Assembly (NCBI RefSeq): GCF_008642315.1
Contig: NZ_CP029192.1
Location: forward strand, 7,068,001 to 7,132,000
Direction: 5' to 3'
DNA length: 64,000 nucleotides
DNA from: Streptomyces venezuelae
GTDB taxonomy: Bacteria > Actinomycetota > Actinomycetes > Streptomycetales > Streptomycetaceae
In this document: in pieces, positions 41,796 through 51,401 of the stretch
Numbering within the stretch: the first letter of the stretch is position 1
Layout of the letters: every line of letters begins with the position of its first letter
The notes under the pieces: generated by a model
The model's input: only the letters and a program-made list of their open reading frames with translations
What the model was told of the DNA's origin: nothing
The model's database searches: none
Made by a program: the position numbers and the translations under genes

Positions 41796-43157
41796 TCACG
41801 CGAGTTCCCGCTCCCGCGTCTCGGGCAGGGCGAGGACGCACAGCAGCGACACCACCGCCATCGCGCTCACGTACCAGCCCACCGACGACGAACCGAACGC
41901 CGACTGCAGCCGGGTCGCGACCAGCGGCGAGACCGCGCCGCCGAGGACACCACCCAGGTTGTACGCGAGCGAGGCGCCCGAGTAGCGCACGTTCGCCCCG
42001 AACAGCTCGGGCAGGTAGGCGCCCATCGGGCCGTACACCACGCCCATGCAGAACAGCGCGCCGCCGATCGCCAGGGCGACGAGCACCGGCTGCTCGGTGT
42101 CCAGGAGCGGGAAGAGCACGAGCCCCCACACCACCGCGAGCGCCGAGCCCACGAGGACCAGCCTGCGGCGGCCCGCCCCGTCGGAGCGCGTCGCGGCGAG
42201 CCAGGTGCCCGCGGCGAGGAAGAGGCAGGCCACGAGGGAGAGGCCGAGCATGGTGTCGCGGGAGATGCGCAGGGTGCCGGTGGCGTACGAGAGGCAGTAC
42301 GTCGTGGCCGTGTAGAAGAGGCCGTACGCGACGACCATGCCGCCCGCGCCGAGCAGCAGTTCGCGCGGGTGGCGGCGGAGCACGTCGAGCGTCGGGACCT
42401 TGCTCGCCTCCTGCGCTGCCATGACCTTCGCGAACACCGGTGTCTCGCTGATCCGCAGCCGCACGAAGAGGCCGACGCCGACCAGCAGGAAGGAGAGCAG
42501 GAACGGCACGCGCCAGCCCCACGAGCGGAACGCGTCGTCGGAGAGCGTCGACGAGAGCAGCCAGAAGACGCCGGTCGCCGCGAAGAACCCGACGGACGGG
42601 CCGAGTTGGGGGAACGCCGCGTACATCCCGCGCTTCTTCCGCGGCGCGTGCTCCACCGCGAGGAGCGCCGCGCCGCCCCACTCGCCGCCGAGCCCGATGC
42701 CCTGCAGGAAGCGGAGCAGGATGAGCAGCAGCGGCGCCCAGACGCCCCACGTGCCGTAGCCGGGCAGGAGGCCGACTAGGGCGGTCGAGAGGCCCATCAG
42801 GAGCAGCGAGGCGACCAGGACGGACTTGCGGCCCACGCGGTCGCCGAAGTGCCCGAAGATCACCGAGCCGATGGGGCGGGCCGCGAACGCCACCGCGTAG
42901 GTGGAGAACGACGCGAGGGTGGCGTTGACCGGGTCGAGGGTCGGGAAGAACGCCTCGTTGAGGACGAGGGCGGCGGCCGTGCCGTAGATGTAGAAGTCGT
43001 AGAACTCGATGGCGGTTCCGATGAACGAGGCCACGGCCACACGGCGCATGCTCTCGCCGCCGCCGTCCCCGCCGCTCCCGGTGTCGTCCGTGCCCACGTC
43101 GACGGCGCGGACCTGCTGTTTCGGTGTCTGAGTCGCTTCGCTGTGCACGAGCGGCAC
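41796..43157 (-). CDS. MFS transporter, metabolite:H+ symporter (MHS/ProP-like) family
   Basis: 453 aa, GTG at 43157. A hydrophilic N-terminus of about 38 residues precedes the family signature IGTAIEFYDFYIYGTAAALVLNEAFFP, typical of the sugar-porter-related MHS group. RPIGSVIFGHFGDRVGRKSVL (loop 2-3) and LLRFLQGIGLGGEWGGAALLAVEHAP (helix 4) are clear. Twelve helices. Members import organic acids such as shikimate, alpha-ketoglutarate or proline/betaine; substrate unknown here. Divergent from a hydrolase gene. Confidence 0.94.
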   Translation of the reverse strand: MPLVHSEATQTPKQQVRAVDVGTDDTGSGGDGGGESMRRVAVASFIGTAIEFYDFYIYGTAAALVLNEAFFPTLDPVNATLASFSTYAVAFAARPIGSVIFGHFGDRVGRKSVLVASLLLMGLSTALVGLLPGYGTWGVWAPLLLILLRFLQGIGLGGEWGGAALLAVEHAPRKKRGMYAAFPQLGPSVGFFAATGVFWLLSSTLSDDAFRSWGWRVPFLLSFLLVGVGLFVRLRISETPVFAKVMAAQEASKVPTLDVLRRHPRELLLGAGGMVVAYGLFYTATTYCLSYATGTLRISRDTMLGLSLVACLFLAAGTWLAATRSDGAGRRRLVLVGSALAVVWGLVLFPLLDTEQPVLVALAIGGALFCMGVVYGPMGAYLPELFGANVRYSGASLAYNLGGVLGGAVSPLVATRLQSAFGSSSVGWYVSAMAVVSLLCVLALPETRERELA

Positions 43158-43283
43158 TCTTGTGGTGGGTGTAGGGGGCAGTCAATAGCTGATACGGCTG
43201 GTCTCGGTCACTGAGACGTACGTGCGACGAGGGCCACCGGAGGGGTCTGCCCCGTTTCGCCCCGAGCGTGTACGTTCTCCGCC

Positions 43284-43985
43284 ATGGCGGAATACATACT
43301 GGTGGCAGGCGCGTGGCTCGGCTCCTGGGTATGGGAGGACGTGGCGCGGGACCTGCGGGCCGCCGGACACGGCGCCCACCCCCTGACCCTCTCCGGCCTC
43401 GCCGACAAGCAGGACGTCCCCGCCGGGCAGCAGACCCACGTGCGCGACATCGTCGACGAGGTCGAACGCCTCGATCTGCGCGACGTCGTCCTCGTCGGGC
43501 ACAGCTACGCCGGCATCCCCGTCGGCCAGGCGGCCGAGCGGATCGGCGACCGGCTGGCCCGCGTCGTGTTCGTGGACGCGGTCGTGCCCGTCGACGGCGA
43601 GTCGTTCGCCTCCCTGTGGTGGCAGGGCCGGCAGGCGTTCGAGGGCATCCTCGACGACGGCGACGGCTGGTGGCTGCTGAACGCGGCGGAGTTCGACGGG
43701 CAGGGGCTCGACAGCGAGCAGGTCGCCAGAATCGCGAGCGGCGGGACACCGCATCCGGGCGCCACCCTGACCGAGTCCGCCGTCCTGGAGCGCTCGCTCG
43801 GCGAGCTCCCCGCGACGTACGTCAAGTGCCTGCTGGACGGCGAGGAGCCGTCCGACGACGTGACCGACCTGCTCAAGAGCGAGCGCTGGCGGCTCGTCGA
43901 GATGGACACCGGGCACTGGCCGATGTTCTCCCAGCCGCGCGAACTGGCCCGCATCCTGCACGCGAGCGCGACCGGCAGGCCCTAG
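43284..43985 (+). CDS. Alpha/beta-hydrolase (methylesterase/pyrethroid-hydrolase type)
   Basis: 233-aa soluble hydrolase. Starts YILVAGAWLGSWVWEDVARDLRAAGHGAHPLTLSGL, the pattern of plant-like methyl esterase and EstC-type hydrolases. Nucleophile Ser in VLVGHSYAGIPVGQAAERI (near 74), acid in VVFVDAVVPVDG, and catalytic His in EMDTGHWPMFSQPRELARIL (near 216). ATG at 43284. Likely cleaves a small ester. A CCGGACCGCGGTCCGG palindrome after it may end transcription. Confidence 0.9.
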   Translation: MAEYILVAGAWLGSWVWEDVARDLRAAGHGAHPLTLSGLADKQDVPAGQQTHVRDIVDEVERLDLRDVVLVGHSYAGIPVGQAAERIGDRLARVVFVDAVVPVDGESFASLWWQGRQAFEGILDDGDGWWLLNAAEFDGQGLDSEQVARIASGGTPHPGATLTESAVLERSLGELPATYVKCLLDGEEPSDDVTDLLKSERWRLVEMDTGHWPMFSQPRELARILHASATGRP

Positions 43986-44000
43986 GCCTGCCGGGGCTTC

Positions 44001-44016
44001 CCGGACCGCGGTCCGG
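44001..44016. terminator. Perfect 16-bp palindrome, possible terminator
   Basis: CCGGACCGCGGTCCGG, 15 bases after the hydrolase stop and upstream of the SDR operon. GC-rich without a T-run, as usual for Streptomyces terminators. Confidence 0.45.
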
Positions 44017-44040
44017 CCCTCCGCCCCTCTTTCGCCGCGA

Positions 44041-44058
44041 CATACCGACTGGTTAGTC
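44041..44058. promoter_or_regulatory. TetR-type operator CATACCGACTGGTTAG (copy 1)
   Basis: CATACCGACTGGT at 44041-44053 is exactly repeated (opposite strand) at 49608-49620. Both sit about 64 bases before the first gene of an outward-lying operon of the acyl-CoA cluster. The TetR gene at 46581 lies between them. Confidence 0.75.
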
Positions 44059-44115
44059 TGCTGGCGTAGCCAGCTGAGGCGAGCCGGTCCGAGCCGCGGG
44101 CGAAGGAGAACGATC

Positions 44116-44880
44116 GTGGAAACCCTGCACGACAAGGGAGTCGTCGTCACAGGCGGGGGAGGCGGCATCGGGGCGGCGCTCGCCCGCCGCTTCGCCGCCG
44201 AAGGGGCGCGCGTCGTGGTCAACGACCTCGACGGCACCAAGGCGAAGGCCGTCGCCGACGAGATCGGCGGCATCGCCGTGCCCGGCGACGCGTCCGCGGT
44301 CGTGCCCGAGGCCCGCGAGGCGCTCGGCGGCACCGTCGACGTGTACTGCGCCAACGCCGGGCTCGGCTCCGGCGGCAGCGAGGCCGCGCCCGAGGAGGTC
44401 TGGGCCGCGGCCTGGGACGTCAACGTCATGGCCCACGTACGGGCGGCCCACGCGCTGCTGCCCGACTGGCTGGAGCGCGGCAGCGGCCGCTTCGTCTCGA
44501 CCGTCTCCGCGGCCGGCCTGCTCACCATGATCGGCGCCGCGCCCTACAGCGTCACCAAGCACGGCGCGTACGCCTTCGCCGAGTGGCTCTCCCTCACGTA
44601 CCGCCACCGCGGCGTCAAGGTCCACGCGATCTGCCCGCAGGGCGTCCGCACCGACATGCTCGCCGCCACCGGCACCGCGGGCGACCTCGTGCTCACCCCC
44701 ACCGCCATCGAGCCGGACGACGTCGCCGCCGCGCTCTTCGCCGGCATGGCGGAGGACCGCTTCCTGATCCTGCCGCACCCCGAGGTGGCCGCGTTCTACC
44801 GGGCCCGCGCCGAGACCCCCGACAAGTGGCTGAAGGGCATGAACCACATCCAGCGGAAGTGGGAGGAGAACGAGCGGTGA
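44116..44880 (+). CDS. Short-chain dehydrogenase/reductase
   Basis: 254-aa SDR. Cofactor loop VVTGGGGGIGAAL (about 10-22), VNDLDGTKAKAV after beta-2, CANAG (NAG motif) and the catalytic triad Ser in VSAAGL with Tyr-X3-Lys in YSVTKHGAYAFAEW (near 152). GTG at 44116 with GAAGGAGA upstream. Stop overlaps the acyl-CoA ligase start (GTGA). Probably a 3-hydroxyacyl-CoA or alcohol dehydrogenase of a catabolic operon SDR-ligase-TetR. Confidence 0.94.
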   Translation: METLHDKGVVVTGGGGGIGAALARRFAAEGARVVVNDLDGTKAKAVADEIGGIAVPGDASAVVPEAREALGGTVDVYCANAGLGSGGSEAAPEEVWAAAWDVNVMAHVRAAHALLPDWLERGSGRFVSTVSAAGLLTMIGAAPYSVTKHGAYAFAEWLSLTYRHRGVKVHAICPQGVRTDMLAATGTAGDLVLTPTAIEPDDVAAALFAGMAEDRFLILPHPEVAAFYRARAETPDKWLKGMNHIQRKWEENER

Positions 44881-46559
44881 ACGACTCCATGCCCACCGGG
44901 TCCCCGTACGCCGCCAAGCCCTGGCTGGCCCGGCTCAACGACGCCCAGCGCGCCCCCGTCCACCCCGCGCCCTCCGTGCCCGACGCGTTCCGTGCCGCCG
45001 TCGAGCGGGCCCCCGAACACACCGCGCTCGCCTACTTCGACGGACGCCTGACCTACCGCGAGACCGACGCCCTCAGCGACTCCGTCGCGGGACACCTCGC
45101 CGCGCGGGGCGTCGCACGCGGCGACCGCGTCGCGATCCTCCTGCAGAACACCCCGCACTTCGTGCTCGCGCTCCTCGGCGCCTGGAAGGCCGGCGCCACC
45201 GTCGTCCCCGTCAACCCCATGTACCGCACGGCGGAGGTGCGCCACGTCCTCGCCGACGCCGGAGCGACCGCACTGATCTGCTCCGACCGCGCCTGGGAGA
45301 CGTACCTGCGCGACACCGTCGCCGAATCGCCGGTCCGCGTCGTCCTCACCGCCTGCCAGCTCGACCTCCAAACCCGGAACGACACCCGGGTCCTCGACTT
45401 CGAGCGCCTGCCCGTCGCCGACGACGCCGACGACCTCGTCGCCGTCGCACGCCGGGGACTCCCCGCCCCGGCCGACCGCGCCCTCGCCCCCTTTGACGTG
45501 GCGCTGATCAGCTATACCTCGGGCACCAGCGGCACCCCCAAGGGCGCCATGAACACCCACGGCAACATCACCTACAACGCGGAACGCCAGCGCACCGGAT
45601 CCGGCATACCGGAAGGCGCCTGCTACTTCGCGATGGCGCCGCTCTTCCACATCACCGGCATGGTCGCGCAGGTCGCCGCCTGCATCGCCAACGCCGGAAC
45701 GCTCGCGCTCGCCTACCGCTTCGAGGCCGGCGTGGTCCTCGACGCCTTCGCCGAGCACCGGCCCGCGTACACCGTCGGCCCCTCCACCGCCTTCATGGCG
45801 CTCGCCGCCCACCCCTCGGTGACCCGCGCCCACTTCGACTCCTTCGCGATGATCTCCTCCGGCGGCGCGCCGCTGCCCCCGGCCCTCGTCGAGAAGTTCC
45901 GCGCCTCCTTCGGCCCCTACCTCCACAACGGGTACGGCCTCACCGAGTGCACCGCCCCCTGCGCATCCGTGCCGCCCGGCCAGGAGGCCCCGGTCGACCC
46001 GGTCTCGGGCACCCTCGCCGTCGGCGTCCCGGGTCCCGAGACGGTCGTGCGCATCCTGGATGACCTCGGCGCTGAGGTGCCGTTCGGGGAGCACGGCGAG
46101 ATCGTCGTCCGCGGCCCCCAGGTCGTCCCCGGCTACTGGCAGCGCCCCGACGCCACCGCCGAGGCCTTCCCCGACGGGGAACTGCGCACCGGCGACATCG
46201 GGTTCATGGACCCGGCGGGCTGGCTCTACGTCGTCGACCGCAAGAAGGACATGATCAACGCGTCCGGCTTCAAGGTGTGGCCCCGCGAGGTCGAGGACGT
46301 CCTCTATACCCACCCCGCGGTCCGCGAGGCGGCCGTCGTCGGTGTCCCCGACAGCTACCGCGGCGAGACCGTGAAGGCGTACGTCAGCCTCCGCCCCGGC
46401 AGCGACACAGGGCCCGACGACCTGACCGCGTACTGCAAGGAACGGCTCGCCGCGTACAAGTATCCGCGCGCGGTCGAGGTACTGGAGGAGTTGCCGAAGA
46501 CGACAAGTGGGAAGATCCTCCGGCGGGAACTGCGTTCCCGCCCGACCGACAGCAAGTGA
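44877..46559 (+). CDS. Acyl-CoA ligase (fatty-acid-CoA ligase/AMP-binding enzyme)
   Basis: 560 aa, GTG at 44877 overlapping the SDR stop. It is an ANL-superfamily enzyme: the ATP-binding loop ISYTSGTSGTPKGAM (about 210-224), AMAPLFHITGMV, NGYGLTECTAP (about 350), GELRTGDIGFMDPAGW with the adenylate-binding Asp, DRKKDMINASGFKVWPREVE (hinge), and the C-terminal TSGKILRREL with catalytic Lys. It activates a fatty or aromatic acid as the acyl-AMP, then the CoA thioester. The acid is probably oxidised by the acyl-CoA dehydrogenase encoded 0.7 kb further on the other strand. Confidence 0.95.
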   Translation: MNDSMPTGSPYAAKPWLARLNDAQRAPVHPAPSVPDAFRAAVERAPEHTALAYFDGRLTYRETDALSDSVAGHLAARGVARGDRVAILLQNTPHFVLALLGAWKAGATVVPVNPMYRTAEVRHVLADAGATALICSDRAWETYLRDTVAESPVRVVLTACQLDLQTRNDTRVLDFERLPVADDADDLVAVARRGLPAPADRALAPFDVALISYTSGTSGTPKGAMNTHGNITYNAERQRTGSGIPEGACYFAMAPLFHITGMVAQVAACIANAGTLALAYRFEAGVVLDAFAEHRPAYTVGPSTAFMALAAHPSVTRAHFDSFAMISSGGAPLPPALVEKFRASFGPYLHNGYGLTECTAPCASVPPGQEAPVDPVSGTLAVGVPGPETVVRILDDLGAEVPFGEHGEIVVRGPQVVPGYWQRPDATAEAFPDGELRTGDIGFMDPAGWLYVVDRKKDMINASGFKVWPREVEDVLYTHPAVREAAVVGVPDSYRGETVKAYVSLRPGSDTGPDDLTAYCKERLAAYKYPRAVEVLEELPKTTSGKILRRELRSRPTDSK

Positions 46560-46580
46560 CGCGAAAGGCAGGTGGCGGCA

Positions 46581-47177
46581 GTGGCCAGAACGACGGACGG
46601 TGACGGCACGCCCGTCCCGCAGCGACTCCTCGCCGCCGCCACCAGGCTCTTCGCCGACCAGGGCTACGACCGCACGTCGGTCCAGGAGATCGTGGAGGCC
46701 GCCGGCGTCACCAAGGGCGCGCTCTACCACTACTTCGGCTCCAAGGACGACCTGCTCCACGAGGTCTACGCCCGGCTGCTCCGCGTCCAGCAGGAGCGGC
46801 TCGACGCCATCGCCGACGCGGACGCGCCGGTCGCCGACCGGGTGCGCGACGCGGCGGCGGACGTCGTGGTCAGCACGATCGACAACCTCGACGACGCGTC
46901 GATCTTCTTCCGCTCCATGCACCATCTCGGACCGGAGAAGAACAAGCAGGTCCGGGCGGAGCGGCGCCGCTACCACGAGCGGTTCCGGGCGCTGATCGAG
47001 GAGGGCCAGGAGTCGGGCGTCTTCTCCACGGCGACGCCGGCCGACCTGGTGGTGGACTACCACTTCGGCTCCGTCCACCACCTGTCCACGTGGTATCGCC
47101 CGGAGGGCCCGCTCTCTCCTCAACAGGTGGCCGACCACCTGGCCGACCTCCTCCTGAGGGCGCTGCGCGCCCCTTGA
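46581..47177 (+). CDS. TetR family regulator of the acyl-CoA cluster
   Basis: 198 aa from GTG 46581; GTG 46572 is also in frame and lacks a well-spaced site. The helix-turn-helix QRLLAAATRLFADQGYDRTSVQEIVEAAGVTKGALYHYFGSKDDLLHEVYAR is followed by the TetR_C domain with IDNLDDASIFFRSMHHLGPEKNKQVRAERRRYHERF, resembling FadR-like acyl-CoA-sensing TetRs of actinobacteria. It lies 21 bp after the ligase in one operon. Identical 13-base sites before the SDR operon and before the divergent-facing kinase/dehydrogenase operon suggest that it controls the whole cluster. Confidence 0.93.
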   Translation: MARTTDGDGTPVPQRLLAAATRLFADQGYDRTSVQEIVEAAGVTKGALYHYFGSKDDLLHEVYARLLRVQQERLDAIADADAPVADRVRDAAADVVVSTIDNLDDASIFFRSMHHLGPEKNKQVRAERRRYHERFRALIEEGQESGVFSTATPADLVVDYHFGSVHHLSTWYRPEGPLSPQQVADHLADLLLRALRAP

Positions 47178-47179
47178 GG

Positions 47180-47289
47180 GGCGCGGGGAACTGCGCGAGC
47201 GGCCCTCGACGAGCCGCACTCGCCGCAGGACCTGCCGCGGCAGAGGCGACCGCGCCCCGGCGGGGGCTGAGCGCGCAGTTCCCCGCGCC
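47180..47289. terminator. Long-arm inverted repeat, bidirectional terminator (Streptomyces repeat)
   Basis: GGCGCGGGGAACTGCGCG (47180-47197) and CGCGCAGTTCCCCGCGCC (47272-47289) are perfect 18-base inverse copies 74 bases apart. They lie between the convergent TetR and acyl-CoA dehydrogenase genes. This GGGGCGCGGGGAACTGCGCG element is familiar from many Streptomyces intergenic regions. It should end transcription from both sides. Confidence 0.8.
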
Positions 47290-47300
47290 ACTTGGGCGCG

Positions 47301-48515
<1,215 letters not shown>

Positions 48516-48521
48516 GGAGGA

Positions 48522-49544
48522 TCAGCCTTCCTGAAGGGTCGTCAGCCCGTGCCGGACGAACACGGGCACCAGCTCGCCGATCCGGTCGAAGCCCGCGCCG
48601 ACCGTCTGGCCGAGTGTGTAGCGGTAGTGGATGCCCTCCAGGATCACGGCGAGCTTGAACCACGCGAACGCCGTGTACCAGGAGACGGCCGACACGTCGC
48701 GCCCCGAGCGTGCGGCGTACCGCTCGATCAGCTCGGCCGGGTCCGGGTGGCCCGGCGCGCCCGCCGTGGTGCTGACGGGGGATTCGGGCACCTCCAGCTT
48801 CGCGCTGTACATCACGAGCAGGCCCAGGTCGGTGAGCGGATCGCCGAGCGTGGACATCTCCCAGTCGAGGATGGCCCTGATCCGGCCGTCGTCGCCCATG
48901 AGGACGTTGTCCAGGCGGTAGTCGCCGTGGATGACGGTGGGCGCGGGGGAGTCGGGGAGCGAGCGTCCGAGCGCCGCGTGCAGTTCGTCGATGCCGGCGA
49001 GCTCGCGGTTGCGGGAGGCGTCGAGCTGCTTGCCCCAACGGCGCAGCTGCCGGTCGAGGAAGCCCTCCGGCCGACCGAAGTCGCCGAGCCCGACGGCCGC
49101 CGGGTCGACGGCGTGCAGGTCGACGAGGGTGTCGACGAGGCCGAGCACCGCCTCACGGGTGCGCTCGGGGCCGAGCGGCGCCAGCTCCTCCGCGGTGCGG
49201 TACGGGGTTCCGTCCACGAACTCCATCACGTAGAACGGCGACCCGATGACCGTCTCGTCCTCGCAGAGCAGGACGGGCGCGGGCACCGGCACGTCCGTGG
49301 GATGCAGTGCCGCGATCACCCGGTGCTCGCGCTTCATGTCGTGCGCGGTCGCGAGGACGTGGCCAAGCGGCGGGCGCCGGACCACCCAGCGGGAGGTGCC
49401 GTCCGTGACGGCGTACGTGAGGTTGGACCGGCCGCCCTCGATGAGCCGGGCGGAGAGCGGGCCGCCGACCAGGCCGGGCCGCTCGCGGTCGAGGTGGCCG
49501 CGCAACTGGTCGAGGTCGAGGCCCGGCGGGTGGTCTGAGCTCAT
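48522..49544 (-). CDS. APH-like phosphotransferase (ACAD10 N-domain type)
   Basis: 340-aa kinase-fold protein. ATG at 49544. Motifs are the N-lobe RLIEGGRSNLTYAVTDG, PFYVMEFVDGTPYR, the catalytic loop VIHGDYRLDNVLMG (about 213-226) and the metal-binding AILDWEMSTLGDPLTDLG. It resembles the aminoglycoside-phosphotransferase-like domain that in mammals is fused to ACAD10/11 and phosphorylates 4-hydroxyacyl-CoA. It is followed immediately by its acyl-CoA dehydrogenase partner. The substrate in this organism is inferred only by analogy. Confidence 0.92.
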   Translation of the reverse strand: MSSDHPPGLDLDQLRGHLDRERPGLVGGPLSARLIEGGRSNLTYAVTDGTSRWVVRRPPLGHVLATAHDMKREHRVIAALHPTDVPVPAPVLLCEDETVIGSPFYVMEFVDGTPYRTAEELAPLGPERTREAVLGLVDTLVDLHAVDPAAVGLGDFGRPEGFLDRQLRRWGKQLDASRNRELAGIDELHAALGRSLPDSPAPTVIHGDYRLDNVLMGDDGRIRAILDWEMSTLGDPLTDLGLLVMYSAKLEVPESPVSTTAGAPGHPDPAELIERYAARSGRDVSAVSWYTAFAWFKLAVILEGIHYRYTLGQTVGAGFDRIGELVPVFVRHGLTTLQEG

Positions 49545-49601
49545 CTTCGCTCCTGATCGGCGTGGTGGTGGCGTGCCACTGCTTGCTGGCTGCCCTACAT
49601 G

Positions 49602-49620
49602 ATGCCGACCAGTCGGTATG
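49602..49620. promoter_or_regulatory. TetR-type operator (copy 2), with perfect CCGAC-CA-GTCGG core
   Basis: CCGACCAGTCGG (49605-49616) is a 5-2-5 palindrome; on the minus strand it reads CATACCGACTGGTCGG, whose first 13 bases equal those at 44041-44053. It lies 64 bases before the start of the phosphotransferase/acyl-CoA dehydrogenase operon. Confidence 0.75.
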
Positions 49621-49678
49621 CCGTCCAGAGGCTACCGCGCCCCGTCGCGGGGCGCGGGCGGGAGGTGGGGGAGTGATC

Positions 49679-49975
49679 TCAGTGGTCGTCCCAGTGCCCG
49701 TCGTGCGACGCGTGCCGGTGGCCGTCGTGCAGATAGTCGACGTGGTCGCCGTGGGTCACGGAGTCGTGGCCGCAGCCGTCGCCATGCTGGTGGTCGTGGC
49801 CCTGGTGGGCGGTGTGGCCGGTCGGCTCGCACTCGTCGTAGTGGTCGGAGTGCAGGCGGTGCATGTGTCCGTCGTGCGCGTAGTCGACGTGGTCGCCGTG
49901 CGGCACCTCCGGATGGCCGCAGGCCGGGCCGTGGACGTGGTCGTGCACCGGGTGTTCGTGGTGGAGGGTGGTCAT
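49679..49975 (-). CDS. Histidine-rich metal-binding protein with duplicated unit
   Basis: 98 aa from ATG 49975 (AAGG eight bases upstream). About one third is histidine. It consists of two copies of a unit of the form HGxxCGHxxVxHGDHVDYxHDGHxH (about residues 14-44 and 64-90), joined by SDHYDECEPTGHTAHQG. Each copy has one CGH and a HGDHVDYxHDGH core, likely a metal site. No signal peptide or membrane helix, so probably a cytoplasmic zinc, nickel or copper binding protein. No metal transporter or Zur-type box is obvious next to it. Confidence 0.8.
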   Translation of the reverse strand: MTTLHHEHPVHDHVHGPACGHPEVPHGDHVDYAHDGHMHRLHSDHYDECEPTGHTAHQGHDHQHGDGCGHDSVTHGDHVDYLHDGHRHASHDGHWDDH

Positions 49976-50106
49976 GGCGCGCACCTTCTGTGGCTTCGGG
50001 GAGGGGTGACCCTCTCAGGCTAGCCCCCGATGCCCCTTTATTTCCTTTATGCGAGTCTTGTCAGTCTCGTCGGTGTTTCCCCTGACCTCCGCGAAGGCGA
50101 CCCCTC

Positions 50107-51042
50107 ATGAAGGCGATCAGTTACCGCAGCTACGGCGGGCCCGAAGTCCTCGAGTACGGAGAGGTGCGCGACCCGAAGGTCGGCCCCGACTCCGTCCTGG
50201 TGAAGGTCCGTGCCGCCGCAGTGAACCCCGTCGACTGGAAGTGCAGGGAGGGCCACCTCGACGGCCTCCTCGACCCCGTCTTCCCCGTGATCCCCGGCTG
50301 GGACGTCTCCGGCGTCGTGGTCCAACCGGGCGCGGCGGCACCGGAGTTCGCGGTGGGCGACGAGGTCATCGGCTACGTGCGCGAGGACTTCCTCTCCCGC
50401 GGCACGTTCGCGGAGTACGTCGCCGCGCCGATCCGCACCCTCGCCCGCAAGCCGCGCAACCTCACCTTCGAGGAGGCCGCGGGGCTGCCGCTCGCCGGGC
50501 TGACCGCGTACCAGGTCGTCAACCAGGCCCTTGAGGTCACCGAGGGCGACGTCGTCCTCGTGCACGCGGCGGCGGGCGGCGTCGGCTCGATCGCCGTGCA
50601 GCTGGCCCGGCACGCGGGCGCCCGCGTCATCGGCACCGCGAGCGAACGCAACCACGACTACCTGCGCGAGCTGGGCGCCGAGCCGATCACGTACGGGGAC
50701 GGCCTGGTGGACCGGGTCCGCGGGCTCGCCCCGGAGGGCGTCGACGCGGCGTTCGACACGGTGGGCGGCGACACGCTGAAGGCGTCCGCCGAACTCCTCT
50801 CGCCCGGCGGCCGCCTCGCGTCCATCGCGGACGGCGGGGTGATCGGCCTCGGCGGCCACTACTGCTTCGTACGCCCCGTCGCCGCGGACCTCCAGCGCCT
50901 GTCCGAACTCGCCGAGCAGGACGTCGTGACCGTCCACGTGGACAAGACGTTCCCGCTGGAGCGGGCGGCCGAGGCGCACCGGCTGAGCGAGGAGGGGCGG
51001 ACCAGGGGGAAGATCGTGGTGACGGTGGAGTGGGCGGACTGA
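50107..51042 (+). CDS. NADP-dependent oxidoreductase (quinone oxidoreductase-like)
   Basis: 311-aa medium-chain reductase without zinc cysteines. MKAISYRSYGGPEVLEYGEV at the N-terminus, VVPNPVDWK-type motif as AAAVNPVDWKCREG, the family segment AAGLPLAGLTAYQVV, the cofactor loop VHAAAGGVGSIAVQLARHAGARVIGTASERN (about 157-187), and the QOR-type end GKIVVTVEW. Reduces quinones or enones. Monocistronic; ends with a strong hairpin at 51056-51086. Confidence 0.94.
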   Translation: MKAISYRSYGGPEVLEYGEVRDPKVGPDSVLVKVRAAAVNPVDWKCREGHLDGLLDPVFPVIPGWDVSGVVVQPGAAAPEFAVGDEVIGYVREDFLSRGTFAEYVAAPIRTLARKPRNLTFEEAAGLPLAGLTAYQVVNQALEVTEGDVVLVHAAAGGVGSIAVQLARHAGARVIGTASERNHDYLRELGAEPITYGDGLVDRVRGLAPEGVDAAFDTVGGDTLKASAELLSPGGRLASIADGGVIGLGGHYCFVRPVAADLQRLSELAEQDVVTVHVDKTFPLERAAEAHRLSEEGRTRGKIVVTVEWAD

Positions 51043-51055
51043 AGGCAGGCTTCGC

Positions 51056-51086
51056 GTGGTGATGCTCCTCAGAGGAGCATCACCAC
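51056..51086. terminator. Bidirectional hairpin terminator
   Basis: GTGGTGATGCTCCT (51056-51069), loop CAG, AGGAGCATCACCAC (51073-51086): a perfect 14-bp stem between the convergent oxidoreductase and DUF202 genes. The right arm codes for the last residues (VVMLL) of the DUF202 protein. Confidence 0.85.
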
Positions 51087-51401
51087 GGCGCACAGCGCCA
51101 GCGCCACCGTGCACAGTGCCGCCCCCCGTGCCGCCCGCAGCGACATCGTCCGGGGCCGGGGCGCCGTCAGCGTGACCATCCGGCGGTGCGCCACCGCCAG
51201 GAAGCCGAGCCAGAGCAGCAGGCACAGCGCGCACGCGAGCACGCCGAACGCCGTGGCCCCGCCGTGCAGAACCGCGCGGGCCGCGAGCACCGCGGCCACC
51301 GTGCACGACAGGGTCGTACGCCGCCACGCGAGACGGGTGCGCTCCGGCTGCAGTCCGGGATCACGGACCCGCGAGGCCCCGGACCCGGCCCCCTCCGTCA
51401 C
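51069..51401 (-). CDS. DUF202 family membrane protein, short form
   Basis: 110 aa, GTG at 51401 overlapping the stop of the upstream DUF202 gene (GTGA). DPGLQPERTRLAWRRTTLS is the DUF202 signature. Three hydrophobic segments follow (VAAVLAARAVLHGG, GVLACALCLLLWLGFLAV, ALCTVALALCAVVMLL). Function of DUF202 proteins is unknown. Last of a coupled pair with the YidH-like gene; such pairs are common in actinomycetes. The gene end forms a terminator arm. Confidence 0.87.
   Translation of the reverse strand: MTEGAGSGASRVRDPGLQPERTRLAWRRTTLSCTVAAVLAARAVLHGGATAFGVLACALCLLLWLGFLAVAHRRMVTLTAPRPRTMSLRAARGAALCTVALALCAVVMLL

Noticed and set aside
44796..47291. 831-codon leftward open frame
   Set aside because: Opposite to the acyl-CoA ligase and TetR genes, which have strong motifs; no recognisable domain in the shadow.
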